This document shows positions 15,076-23,393 of a DNA stretch of 43,804 nucleotides, piece after piece. The notes under the pieces were generated by a model, which was not told where the DNA came from, did not search any database, and saw only the letters and a program-made list of their open reading frames with translations. The stretch is from the NCBI GenBank assembly GCA_045578665.1, contig JAZNKR010000199.1, positions 1-43,804 on the forward strand, written 5' to 3'. The first letter of the stretch is position 1. Each line of letters opens with the position of its first letter. The translations under genes and the position numbers were made by a program. Origin of the DNA: HGM04593 sp045578665 (GTDB lineage Bacteria > Bacteroidota > Bacteroidia > Bacteroidales > Bacteroidaceae).

Positions 15076-15136
15076 GCATAGGCAGAAGTCTGCATTCTAT
15101 GTAATAGTAGTGTTGTTTAACTAAAATGATAGGTAT

Positions 15137-16237
15137 ATGTTTTGGAACGTAATTTTGATTGCCGCATTCTTGTGTAGTGTGATTTTTGCAGGTGTGCTTA
15201 TTCCTCAGATACTTCTTATTGCGTTCAGAAAATCGTTGTTCGACGTACCAGATGAGCGTAAGATACACAAGGCTTTGGTGCCACGTCTTGGCGGTATGGC
15301 TTTTGCTCCGGTCATTCTTTTTACTTCAACCCTTTTGCTTGGAGCAACTCTGGTTTTGGGCAACAAGACATATTTGGTAGAACTGCTTGGTGAAATAGAA
15401 CAGATAGCATTTTTGATTTGTGCTGTGACGATGCTCTATCTGGTGGGACTTGCCGACGACCTTGTAGGTGTGAAATATAGAGCTAAATTTATCGTTCAGA
15501 TATTGTGTGCGGTGATGTTCATCGCTTCGGGTGTATACCTTCAGCATTTCTGTGGTGTGGCATTCTGCAATGAAATTCATCCTATTATAGGCTCTCTCTT
15601 TACATTGCTTGTAATCGTTTTTGTTATCAATGCAATAAACTTGATTGACGGTGTGGATGGTCTTGCATCCGGACTCAGCGGTGTGGCATTGCTTTTCTAT
15701 GGCATAATGTTCTTTATGCTTGGAGAGTATATCTACGCAGTTTTGGCGTTCTCTACATTGGGTGCTTTGGTACAGTTCTTCTATTATAATGTGTTCGGAA
15801 AGGCAGAACACCAGAAGAAGATATTCATGGGCGATACGGGTGCATTGACAATCGGTATTGTGCTAAGCTTCCTTGCCCTTAAGCTGTGTTCACACGACAG
15901 GGTCGAAATAAACAATATTAATCCCCTTGTGATGGCTGCCGCTCCACTTATCTTGCCTTGCTTTGATGTTGTGAGAGTCTTTATGGGTAGAATCCGTCGC
16001 GGCAACAATCCATTCCTTCCCGACAAGACACATATCCACCACAAACTGATGGCTATAGGAATGTCTACACGCTTGACAATGATAACGATAATAATTATTT
16101 CAATTCTGTTTACAACATTGAATATCGTGTTGTCTCCCTATCTCAATGCAAATCTTCTGCTCTTGTTGGATGTTGTGGTTTGGGTTCTGTTCAATATGTG
16201 GCTGAGCAGAAAGATAGCGGCAGGGCGGTCGAAATGA
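15137..16237 (+). CDS. WecA/MraY-family sugar-phosphate transferase
   Basis: The protein has 366 residues and about ten membrane helices. Family marks: DVPDERKIHKALVPRLGGMA near residue 35, the catalytic aspartates in GLADDLVGVKYR near residue 108, INLIDGVDGLASGLSG near residue 170, MGDTGALTIG near residue 232, and the His-rich DKTHIHHKLMAIGMS near residue 295. It is the WecA branch: it moves a sugar-1-phosphate from a UDP-sugar (often GlcNAc) to undecaprenyl phosphate and so starts polysaccharide synthesis at the inner membrane. It opens the exopolysaccharide module; the next gene has its own promoter 54 bases downstream. Confidence 0.85.
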   Translation: MFWNVILIAAFLCSVIFAGVLIPQILLIAFRKSLFDVPDERKIHKALVPRLGGMAFAPVILFTSTLLLGATLVLGNKTYLVELLGEIEQIAFLICAVTMLYLVGLADDLVGVKYRAKFIVQILCAVMFIASGVYLQHFCGVAFCNEIHPIIGSLFTLLVIVFVINAINLIDGVDGLASGLSGVALLFYGIMFFMLGEYIYAVLAFSTLGALVQFFYYNVFGKAEHQKKIFMGDTGALTIGIVLSFLALKLCSHDRVEINNINPLVMAAAPLILPCFDVVRVFMGRIRRGNNPFLPDKTHIHHKLMAIGMSTRLTMITIIIISILFTTLNIVLSPYLNANLLLLLDVVVWVLFNMWLSRKIAAGRSK

Positions 16238-16290
16238 TGTTCTTCGGCAATGTAAAACAGAAAATACATTGTTTATTCGTTGAAAATTGT

Positions 16291-16299
16291 TATATTTGC
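16291..16299 (+). promoter_or_regulatory. Promoter of the export/kinase pair
   Basis: The -7 box TATATTTGC has a TTG at 16269-16271, exactly 19 bases upstream, which is the textbook Bacteroidetes spacing. The leader to the Wza-like gene is about 70 bases. Confidence 0.7.
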
Positions 16300-16376
16300 A
16301 AATTGTAACACCTATAGAAATGTTGCATTAAGCCTCAAAAAGACTATAAATCCGATAAAACAAGAACTTTGAATAT

Positions 16377-17180
16377 ATGAAACTAAGAACAATTCTTATG
16401 TTGTTTGTTGCTGCTCTTATGGCAACATCATGTAAAACTCCTCAAATATCATATTTTCAGGATGTGATGAATGAGAGTGAATTGGCTATTCAGAAAGATG
16501 GAGCGATAAGATTGCGTCCCGGTGATAAAATTTCGGTGATAGTCAATACAAAAGCTCAGGAGTACAACAACTTGTACAATTTGCCATGGACACCTGCGAG
16601 AATAGGACAGTCTGCACAGTATCAGTCTTCGCAGCCGCAGGGTATGGTGGGCTATACTGTGAACGATGAGGGTCTGATACAATTCCCTATATTGGGCGCT
16701 GTAGAAGCGAAAGGAAAGACCCGCGAGGAGTTGGCTGCAGATATAAAGAAACTCCTTTTGGATGGTAAATATCTGATGGATGACCCATTGATAGTAACAG
16801 TTGAATTTTCCAATCTCAATATTTCTGTGTTGGGTGAAGTCGCAAACCCCGGACGTTATAGTTTGGACAAAGATAGAGTAACAATCTTCGATGCTTTGGG
16901 AATGGCAAGTGACCTTACCATTTATGGAGAACGCGACAATGTGATAGTGATGCGTGAAGAGAATGGCAAACAAGTGGTGCATGTCGTTGACTTGACATCG
17001 GCTAACAATATTATGAATTCACCTGTATATTATCTGAAGCAGAACGACATAATATATGTGAAGCCCAATTCAATGCGTCAGCGTCAGGCCACAGTTGCCG
17101 GAAATACGGTTTATACACCCTCTTTCTGGATATCAGTGGCATCATTGCTGACAACAATTACAGCACTTATAGTTAAGTAA
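16377..17180 (+). CDS. Wza-like polysaccharide export lipoprotein
   Basis: The protein has 267 residues with a lipoprotein signal (AALMATSC, cysteine 19). The polysaccharide export domain follows (LRPGDKISVIV, then YTVNDEGLIQFPILGAVEAK), then a SLBB-type repeat (LNISVLGEVANPGRYSL) and a C-terminal hydrophobic segment (PSFWISVASLLTTITALIV). Proteins of this group form the outer-membrane channel for capsule or exopolysaccharide. It lies 18 bases before the tyrosine kinase gene, its usual partner. Confidence 0.88.
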   Translation: MKLRTILMLFVAALMATSCKTPQISYFQDVMNESELAIQKDGAIRLRPGDKISVIVNTKAQEYNNLYNLPWTPARIGQSAQYQSSQPQGMVGYTVNDEGLIQFPILGAVEAKGKTREELAADIKKLLLDGKYLMDDPLIVTVEFSNLNISVLGEVANPGRYSLDKDRVTIFDALGMASDLTIYGERDNVIVMREENGKQVVHVVDLTSANNIMNSPVYYLKQNDIIYVKPNSMRQRQATVAGNTVYTPSFWISVASLLTTITALIVK

Positions 17181-17198
17181 CAAATAATCGAACGATTT

Positions 17199-19634
17199 AT
17201 GTCAACAGAACTGAACAAAATAGAACAGAATGAAGAGACATTGAATGTGAAGGATTTCATATTCATGTGTTTGGCAAAATGGTATTGGTTTGTGATTTCA
17301 TTGATTCTGACAATAGCCATTGCTACCTTTTATATATTGAGAACACAGCCCGAGTATACACGTTCTATGCAGGTGATGATAAAGAACGACTCAAAAGGCG
17401 GTTCTATGTCAAATGCCCTCAGTGAATTCTCTGATATGGGAATGTTCAAGACATCGAGCTCCGTGGATAATGAGCTTGTTGCTATACAGTCTCCTTCGAT
17501 TATGGTAGAGGTGGTAAAACGTCTCCGCCTTGATATGAATTATTCGGTAGACGGTGCTTTCCATAAAAAGACTATCTACGGAAACACTCTTCCTGTTTCT
17601 GTCTTGTTTATGGATGTTGAGGAGAATGGATCGGCGGCATTGACGCTTAATTTGTCAGAGGATGGTAGCATCTCAATGACAGATTTTGTGTGGAGTGTCG
17701 GTGGCGAAAAGCAGGAGAGTGACGAAGTCGTAAACGGAAAATTGTCTATTGGTGAAAATATGTCAGTAACACCTATGGAAACTCCTTTGGGTAAGGTTGT
17801 TGTTACTCCTACCCAAAAGTACACTCCCGACAATACAACCATATATGTCAGAAAAAGTGGAACATACGCAGCAACTCAAGGTTACTCAAATTTATTGCAG
17901 ACTGCATTGAATGACAAGAAATCGGATATTATAAACTTGTCTATAACCGATGTTTCAACACAGCGTGCAATTGACATACTCAATGCTGTTGTCGCTGTCT
18001 ACAACGAAAAATGGGTAGAAGACAAGAACAAGATAACGGTTTCTACATCACAATTCATAAAAGAACGCCTTGATAGCCTCGTGAATGAATTGGGCGATGT
18101 CGACAAGGATATTTCTTCATTCAAGAGTAAGCAGCTTTTGCCCGATGTTGCATCTGCTTCCAATCTGTATATGTCGCAGAGCACAAAGGCAAATGAGATG
18201 GTTCTTGAGTTGAACAATCAGTTGCAGATGGCGCGTTACATTCTCAGCTATGTGAAGAATGATGCAAACAAAGACAAACTTCTGCCTGCAAACTCTGGCA
18301 TCAATGCAGCAAACATAGAAAAGCAGATTTCCGAGTACAATGAACTGCAGCTCAGCCGTGCACGACTTGTATCGGGTAGTGATATCAAGAACCCTATTGT
18401 TGATGATATGAATGCGTCATTGGCTTCAATGCGTGCTGCTATCATCACTTCTGTTGAAAACCAGATTGTAACTCTTCAGACCCAGATCAAGAATACAAAA
18501 GCCCACGAACGTGCAACAGTGGAACGTATTGCTGCCAACCCCAAGCAAGAGGAGTATCTGTTGTCGGTAGGTCGTCAGCAGAAAGTGAAGGAGGCTCTCT
18601 ACCTCTTCTTGTTGCAGAAGCGCGAAGTGAATGAGCTTTCGCAGGCATTCACAGCTTATAATACACGTATCATTACTCCTCCTACAGGCTCACTGTTCCC
18701 TGTAGCTCCTGCAAAGTCAAAGATTTGGCTCATAGCCATTGTTCTTGGCTTGGCTATTCCGGTAGGTGTGATATTCATGAAGGAGAATCTTATAACAACT
18801 GTCCGCGGACGTAGAGATTTGGCAACTCTTTCAATGCCTCTTATCGGTGAAATACCTATGGCGATGAAGAAGGATGCTTCGCGTTGGAAGTTCTGGGAAA
18901 AGAAAGAGAACGATAAACGTCTTATTGTTGTCGAGGATGGTAACCGTGATGTTATAAACGAGGCTTTCCGTGTGATGCGTACAAACCTGGAGTTCATGCT
19001 CAAGAAAGATGGCAAGAATGTATTTGTGGTTACATCGTTCAATCCCGGTAGCGGAAAGTCGTTCTTGACAATAAACTTGGCTAAGAGTCTTGCACTAAAG
19101 GGCAGAAAGGTTGTTGTTGTCGACGGTGACTTGCGCCACGCATCTGCATCGGCATACGTCAATACTCCTAAACGTGGTATCTCCGACTATTTGGCAGGAC
19201 GAGTTGATGATTTCAAGAGCGTGATTGTGAACTCTACAGAAGACAAGAATCTCTTTGTATTGCCTGTAGGTACCATTCCTCCCAACCCTGCTGAATTGCT
19301 CGAGGACGAGCGCCTTGGCTTGTGTATCAATGAGCTCCGTGCCAATTACGATTACGTATTCATTGACTGTCCTCCTATCGACATTGTTACCGATACCTCT
19401 GTAATCGAGACATACGCAGACCGTACATTGTTTATAATCCGTGCAGGTGTGCTCGAGAAGAGTATGATCCCCGAACTCGAGGATATTTATAGGGGTGGTA
19501 GATTCAAGAATATGTCTCTCATCCTCAATGCAACAACAGACGGTGGTGGTGGACGTTACGGATACCGCTACGGATACAGATATGGTTATCGCTACGGTTC
19601 TCACTACTATGCTTACGGTGGTAAGAATAAGTAA
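17199..19634 (+). CDS. Wzc-like polysaccharide co-polymerase and tyrosine autokinase
   Basis: The protein has 811 residues. A Wzz chain-length domain spans residues 12-525, between membrane helices at about 28-48 and 507-527. A BY-kinase domain follows at about 590-780: Walker A FNPGSGKSF near 614, Walker A' VVVVDGDLR near 638 and Walker B YVFIDCPP near 718. The tail has ten tyrosines, mainly in YRYG repeats. This fused two-domain layout is typical of Gram-negative Wzc. Cycles of tail phosphorylation control chain length and export with the Wza-like partner; the CpsB-like phosphatase gene behind the terminator is the likely opposing enzyme. Confidence 0.92.
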   Translation: MSTELNKIEQNEETLNVKDFIFMCLAKWYWFVISLILTIAIATFYILRTQPEYTRSMQVMIKNDSKGGSMSNALSEFSDMGMFKTSSSVDNELVAIQSPSIMVEVVKRLRLDMNYSVDGAFHKKTIYGNTLPVSVLFMDVEENGSAALTLNLSEDGSISMTDFVWSVGGEKQESDEVVNGKLSIGENMSVTPMETPLGKVVVTPTQKYTPDNTTIYVRKSGTYAATQGYSNLLQTALNDKKSDIINLSITDVSTQRAIDILNAVVAVYNEKWVEDKNKITVSTSQFIKERLDSLVNELGDVDKDISSFKSKQLLPDVASASNLYMSQSTKANEMVLELNNQLQMARYILSYVKNDANKDKLLPANSGINAANIEKQISEYNELQLSRARLVSGSDIKNPIVDDMNASLASMRAAIITSVENQIVTLQTQIKNTKAHERATVERIAANPKQEEYLLSVGRQQKVKEALYLFLLQKREVNELSQAFTAYNTRIITPPTGSLFPVAPAKSKIWLIAIVLGLAIPVGVIFMKENLITTVRGRRDLATLSMPLIGEIPMAMKKDASRWKFWEKKENDKRLIVVEDGNRDVINEAFRVMRTNLEFMLKKDGKNVFVVTSFNPGSGKSFLTINLAKSLALKGRKVVVVDGDLRHASASAYVNTPKRGISDYLAGRVDDFKSVIVNSTEDKNLFVLPVGTIPPNPAELLEDERLGLCINELRANYDYVFIDCPPIDIVTDTSVIETYADRTLFIIRAGVLEKSMIPELEDIYRGGRFKNMSLILNATTDGGGGRYGYRYGYRYGYRYGSHYYAYGGKNK

Positions 19635-19650
19635 ATAACTATGGTATAAA

Positions 19651-19684
19651 ACATAGGCAGTGGTATACCACTGCCTATGTTTTT
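19651..19684 (+). terminator. Terminator after the tyrosine kinase gene
   Basis: A perfect 30-base palindrome (19651-19680; arms ACATAGGCAGTGGTA and its complement) is followed directly by TTTT. It sits between the kinase gene and the phosphatase gene, so full read-through is unlikely. Confidence 0.85.
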
Positions 19685-19720
19685 CTAATTATGTAACAAA
19701 TTGATTAATGTTTTTGTACT

Positions 19721-20449
19721 ATGTGGCCCTTTATTTCATATAAAACTTTGGCAGAGAGTGGATTGCTGAAAAATTCTATTGATTATCACTCGCATATACT
19801 TCCCGGTGTCGACGATGGTGTGCAGACATTGGAAGACTCTTTGGAAATACTCTCCAATTTCGAGAGGCAAGGAGTATCTGAACTTTGGTTGACACCGCAT
19901 ATTATGGAGGATATACCTAATGAGACCGAAGCATTGAAAGTGCGTTTTGAGGAACTGTGTGAGGCTTACAAAGGTGAAATTAAATTACATCTTGCTGCCG
20001 AGTATATGCTCGATTCTCTTTTTGAGGAGCGTCTGCAGTCGAAAGACCTTCTTCCCTTAGGCGAGCAGGGCAATCATTTATTGGTTGAGACCTCTTATTT
20101 CAATTCGCCTATGCAACTCTACGAAACTCTCGCACGTATAAAATCAAAAGGTTTTTACCCTTTGTTGGCGCATCCCGAACGTTATCAGTATATGTCGGAG
20201 AAGGATTATAAGAAATTGAAGTCAATGGGTGTAAAACTGCAATTGAATTGGGCATCTCTTGCCGGACGTTACGGTAAGCCTGAACAGAAAAAGGCGGAAT
20301 GGCTTGTGAAGAAGGATATGTATTCGGTTGTTGGCAGTGATACTCACCGTCTCTCTATGCGTCATTGGGAGATGAAGGTAGATTCCTCTGTGTTGAAGAA
20401 ACTTGCCTCTTCTTCGGCAAATATAAAATGTGGAGAGTGGAATCTGTAG
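19721..20449 (+). CDS. CpsB/CapC-type PHP protein tyrosine phosphatase
   Basis: The protein has 242 residues and a PHP domain: DYHSHILPGVDDGVQ near residue 22, the metal-binding TPH near residue 59, LLAHPERYQYM near residue 147 and VVGSDTHR near residue 204. In exopolysaccharide loci such manganese-dependent phosphatases remove phosphate from the tyrosine tail of the Wzc-like kinase. It follows that kinase by 86 bases but behind a terminator, so it probably has its own promoter or is made from partial read-through. Cytoplasmic, without signal peptide. Confidence 0.85.
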   Translation: MWPFISYKTLAESGLLKNSIDYHSHILPGVDDGVQTLEDSLEILSNFERQGVSELWLTPHIMEDIPNETEALKVRFEELCEAYKGEIKLHLAAEYMLDSLFEERLQSKDLLPLGEQGNHLLVETSYFNSPMQLYETLARIKSKGFYPLLAHPERYQYMSEKDYKKLKSMGVKLQLNWASLAGRYGKPEQKKAEWLVKKDMYSVVGSDTHRLSMRHWEMKVDSSVLKKLASSSANIKCGEWNL

Positions 20450-20538
20450 TAAATTCCACTGCTTACAAGCAAGTTCTGTATGGGTGAATCGGCTTTTTGG
20501 GAGAGGGTAGTGTCTTATGTGGTTGACTACGGATTGAT

Positions 20539-20615
20539 TGGTGGAGCATACGAGACTCGAACTCGTCACCTTTTGACTGCCAGTCAAACGCTCTAGCCAG
20601 ATGAGCTAATGCCCC
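20539..20615 (-). tRNA. tRNA-Ala (anticodon GGC)
   Basis: On the minus strand the sequence folds as a full cloverleaf: acceptor GGGGCAT with ATGCTCC (one G-U), D-arm with TAGCTCATCTGG, anticodon stem TTTGA/TCAAA with loop CTGGCAG, T-arm with GTTCGAGTC. The anticodon is GGC. The 3' CCA is encoded (20539-20541). Confidence 0.93.
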
Positions 20616-20665
20616 ATGTTTCCCTTAGATGGTGCTAAGTTAATGCATCTTTTTTGTTTTTATGC

Positions 20666-20674
20666 TATCTTTGC
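20666..20674 (+). promoter_or_regulatory. Bacteroidetes -7 box of ruvC
   Basis: TATCTTTGC matches the consensus exactly. Start of transcription near 20681 leaves a leader of about 30 bases to the ATG at 20711. Confidence 0.6.
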
Positions 20675-20710
20675 GATGTTTTTTTCGAAATTAGGAAAAT
20701 CTTTTTTGTA

Positions 20711-21280
20711 ATGGATAGAAAACCGCTTCAGGAAAAGGTTATTATGGGCATTGACCCCGGTACCAATATCATGGGTTATGCTTTTATCGGTGTTACGGGT
20801 AACAGGGCTCGTCTCATTGCTATGGGTGTTATCGACCTGCGCAAACAGAAGGATTCTTATCTGAAGTTGGGTGAGATCTTTTCGCGTGTCCAGGGGTTGA
20901 TAAACTCATTTCTTCCAGATGAACTTGCCATTGAGGCTCCTTTCTTCGGAAAGAACGTGCAGAGTATGCTTAAACTCGGTAGGGCGCAAGGGGTGGCTAT
21001 TGCAGCTGCAATCAGTCGCGATGTACCTATTTGTGAGTACGCTCCTCTGAAAATTAAAATGGCTATCACCGGAAACGGTGGTGCTTCCAAAGAGCAGGTT
21101 GCCGACATGCTGCGCCGTATGCTTAATATCGATGCCGACGAGATGCCTCATTTTATGGATGCGACTGATGCTCTCGGGGCTGCTTATTGCCATTTTATGC
21201 AGATAGGACGTCCGATGGTGAAGGCGGGGTATTCGAGCTGGAAGGATTATGTTGCCAAGAATCCCGACAAGATAAAATAA
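20711..21280 (+). CDS. ruvC: Holliday junction endonuclease RuvC
   Basis: The protein has 189 residues. The RNase H-like fold shows its acidic residues: first Asp in IMGIDPGTNIMGYAF, Glu in LAIEAPFFGKNVQS, and the late pair in HFMDATDALGAAYCH. RuvC cuts four-way junctions in recombination repair with RuvAB. The ATG at 20711 is chosen because the promoter box lies at 20666-20674; a frame from 20654 would start upstream of it. The gene stands between convergent tRNA genes, with no ruvA or ruvB next to it. Confidence 0.93.
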   Translation: MDRKPLQEKVIMGIDPGTNIMGYAFIGVTGNRARLIAMGVIDLRKQKDSYLKLGEIFSRVQGLINSFLPDELAIEAPFFGKNVQSMLKLGRAQGVAIAAAISRDVPICEYAPLKIKMAITGNGGASKEQVADMLRRMLNIDADEMPHFMDATDALGAAYCHFMQIGRPMVKAGYSSWKDYVAKNPDKIK

Positions 21281-21282
21281 AA

Positions 21283-21310
21283 AACAGGGTAGAATTGATT
21301 CTATCCTGTT
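21283..21310. terminator. Terminator between ruvC and tRNA-Glu
   Basis: A 13-base stem (AACAGGGTAGAAT with ATTCTATCCTGTT, one G-U pair) and 2-base centre lies directly after the ruvC stop codon. It can serve ruvC and the convergent tRNA genes. Confidence 0.65.
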
Positions 21311-21317
21311 CTGTTTG

Positions 21318-21389
21318 TAGCGCCTACGGGAATCGAACCCGTGTTCCATGCGTGAGAGGCATGTGTCCTAGCCGCTAGACGAAAGCGCC
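21318..21389 (-). tRNA. tRNA-Glu (anticodon CTC)
   Basis: Minus-strand cloverleaf with acceptor GGCGCTT/AGGCGCT, D-arm TCGTCTAGCGGCTAGGAC, anticodon stem CATGC/GCATG with loop CTCTCAC, and T-arm ACGGG-TTCGATT-CCCGT. The anticodon is CTC. The CCA end is not encoded. Confidence 0.92.
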
Positions 21390-21404
21390 ATCTGCAAAAA
21401 CAAG

Positions 21405-21491
21405 CGGAAGCTGGGGGATTCGAACCCCCGGTACGGTAACCCGTACGGCAGTTTAGCAAACTGCTGGTTTCAGCCACTCACCCAAACTTCC
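21405..21491 (-). tRNA. tRNA-Ser (anticodon GCT)
   Basis: Minus-strand class II tRNA of 87 bases: acceptor GGAAGTT/AGCTTCC, anticodon stem GCAGT/ACTGC with loop TTGCTAA, a long variable arm (CGTACGGGTTACCGTACC) and T-arm GGGGG-TTCGAAT-CCCCC. The anticodon is GCT. It lies 15 bases upstream of tRNA-Glu and is likely co-transcribed with it. Confidence 0.93.
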
Positions 21492-21657
21492 AGTGCTCAG
21501 AAAGGCTTCTACCTTGTTTTGCGATGCAAAGGTATAATGTTTTTTTTAAATATCCAAATGTAATGATAATATTTTGATGCTTCGATTGAATTTTATGGAG
21601 AAATATTCTGTTTCATGCGCAATTGTTATATTGCTTTTATCCAAGTGAATAGGGATG

Positions 21658-22083
21658 TCAGAAGTCGGAGTGGAATACGCCGTGGTTGCCGTCGACTTTC
21701 CAGCGGTTGCCTACTGCAACCAATCTGACATCAATCTTCAGCATATTTCCAAGCGGACCGATGCCCTCGAGTTTCACAATGGCAACATCTCCGTCTATAT
21801 CTTCGGATTTCACTTCGTATTCAGGTTTGTATCCTTCGGTACGCTTCTTGTAGTCCTCTGATGTTACAGCCATCTTGAAGTAGTCCCTGAAAAGGTTGTA
21901 GTCGAGAGAGTCTTCGAAAAAAATATTCTCTGTTACAGTCTCTACATCGCCCGATGTCAAACCGTTATATAGCTTGAGGGCTACTTCCGAGGGGCTTTCT
22001 TCGAATTTGTTCTTGTTGCCGCATGCCGCAAAAAACATCGCTGTTGCAATTGCGAAGAGTGTCAGTCTATAAAATCCTTTCAT
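21658..22083 (-). CDS. DUF4878-like lipoprotein
   Basis: The protein has 141 residues with a lipoprotein signal (AIATAMFFAAC, cysteine 21). The rest is one small alpha+beta domain: PSEVALKLYNGLTSGDVETV, two helices, then strands ending WKVDGNHGVFHSDF. This fits DUF4878/NTF2-like lipoproteins common in Bacteroidales, whose role is unknown. A TATCTTCGC box at 22113-22121 on the minus strand, one base off the -7 consensus, may be its promoter. It is a single-gene unit. Confidence 0.75.
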   Translation of the reverse strand: MKGFYRLTLFAIATAMFFAACGNKNKFEESPSEVALKLYNGLTSGDVETVTENIFFEDSLDYNLFRDYFKMAVTSEDYKKRTEGYKPEYEVKSEDIDGDVAIVKLEGIGPLGNMLKIDVRLVAVGNRWKVDGNHGVFHSDF

Positions 22084-22112
22084 ATATGTATTTTGACAAT
22101 TTAAATTTCTAC

Positions 22113-22121
22113 GCGAAGATA
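22113..22121 (-). promoter_or_regulatory. Variant -7 box TATCTTCGC
   Basis: On the minus strand the box reads TATCTTCGC, with C in place of the third T of TAnnTTTG. It is 30 bases before the DUF4878 start codon. The same variant occurs before the last gene of the window (43680-43688). Confidence 0.4.
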
Positions 22122-22255
22122 ATGCAAAAGCATCATTCGTACAAGATGTGCTGCTCTATAAAAACAAAACATACTGTAAACTTTGGCTTTTCAACTTGTA
22201 TGATGAGATAATTCCCTTATAAAATAAAAAATATGGTAATTAAATAAAAAACAAG

Positions 22256-22264
22256 TACCTTTGC
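22256..22264 (+). promoter_or_regulatory. Bacteroidetes -7 box of pta-ackA
   Basis: TACCTTTGC matches the consensus. The leader of about 100 bases has arms AAGAGAG (near 22280) and CTCTCTT (near 22346) that could pair over a distance, leaving room for mRNA-level control. Confidence 0.55.
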
Positions 22265-22370
22265 ACTAATAAATAAACCAAAGAGAGCGGTACGACATAA
22301 TTAATGTGTGAGCTTTCATTGTCCCACAGTTTATGCCATCCTATAACTCTCTTAAAAGAAACTTAAAATC

Positions 22371-23384
22371 ATGGATGTTATAAGCAAACTTATCGCCCGC
22401 GCTTGCGAAGACAAACAGCGCATCGTTCTTCCCGAAGGTACAGAAGAACGCACTATCAAAGCGGCAGACAAAGCTATTGCCGACGGTATAGCAGAAATCA
22501 TTCTTTTGGGTAACAAAGCCGAAATTCTCGCTCTTGCCGAGAAGTTGGGTCTTGCAAACATCAAGAACGCAACTATCATCGACCCCGAGGATAACCCCGA
22601 TTTCGATAAATACGCAAATCTTCTCTTTGAGCTCAGAAAGGCAAAAGGTCTTACACTCGAGGAGGCTCAGAAACTCACACGCAACCCCCTCTATCTCGGT
22701 TGTCTCATCATCAAGGCGGGCGATGCTGACGGTCAGGTGGCAGGTGCACTCAACACCACAGGAAACGTGTTGCGTCCTGCGCTTCAGATCATCAAGACAA
22801 CTCCCGGCATCTCATGTGTGTCAGGTGCAATGCTCATGATTACCAATGCGCATGAGTATGGCGAGGATGGTGTACTCTTTGTTGCCGACGTTGCAGTAAC
22901 TCCCAATCCCGACTCTAACCAGCTCTCGCAGATTGCTGTCTGCACAGCTGCTACAGCAAAGGCTATCGCCGGCTTCGAGGAACCTCGCGTGGCAATGCTC
23001 AGCTTCTCTACAAAGGGCTCTGCAAAGCACGAACTTGTTGACAAAGTTTCCGAGGCTGTAAAACTTGCGAAAGAGCTCGACCCTTCAATCTCTCTCGACG
23101 GCGAATTGCAGGCAGACGCTGCACTCGTTCCCTTCGTAGGTGCAAGCAAAGCTCCCGGCTCTCCTGTAGCAGGTAAGGCAAACGTGCTTGTATTCCCCGA
23201 CCTCCAGGCAGGTAATATCGGTTACAAACTCGTTGAGCGTCTCGGTGGTGCAACAGCCATAGGTCCTGTATTGCAGGGTATCGCACGTCCCGTAAACGAC
23301 CTTTCACGCGGATGTTCAATCGACGATGTTTACAAAATGATAGCAATCACAGCAAACCAGGCAATAGCAGCAAAAAACAAATAA
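22371..23384 (+). CDS. pta: Phosphate acetyltransferase
   Basis: The protein has 337 residues and one PTA_PTB domain without the extra N-terminal domains of the long enterobacterial form. Marks: RIVLPEGTEERTIKAADKAI, the conserved AGALNTTGNVLRPALQII-type stretch near residue 125, MLSFSTKGSAKHELVDKV near residue 210, and ANVLVFPDLQAGNIGYKLVE near residue 265. It converts acetyl-CoA and phosphate to acetyl phosphate in the cytoplasm. The acetate kinase gene follows by 9 bases; together they make ATP and acetate, a main fermentation route in Bacteroidales. Confidence 0.95.
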   Translation: MDVISKLIARACEDKQRIVLPEGTEERTIKAADKAIADGIAEIILLGNKAEILALAEKLGLANIKNATIIDPEDNPDFDKYANLLFELRKAKGLTLEEAQKLTRNPLYLGCLIIKAGDADGQVAGALNTTGNVLRPALQIIKTTPGISCVSGAMLMITNAHEYGEDGVLFVADVAVTPNPDSNQLSQIAVCTAATAKAIAGFEEPRVAMLSFSTKGSAKHELVDKVSEAVKLAKELDPSISLDGELQADAALVPFVGASKAPGSPVAGKANVLVFPDLQAGNIGYKLVERLGGATAIGPVLQGIARPVNDLSRGCSIDDVYKMIAITANQAIAAKNK

Positions 23385-23393
23385 TCTATCGAT

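Noticed and set aside
20539..21491. tRNA genes considered as integration sites of a mobile island
   Set aside because: No integrase gene or partial tRNA duplicate was found in the flanks.
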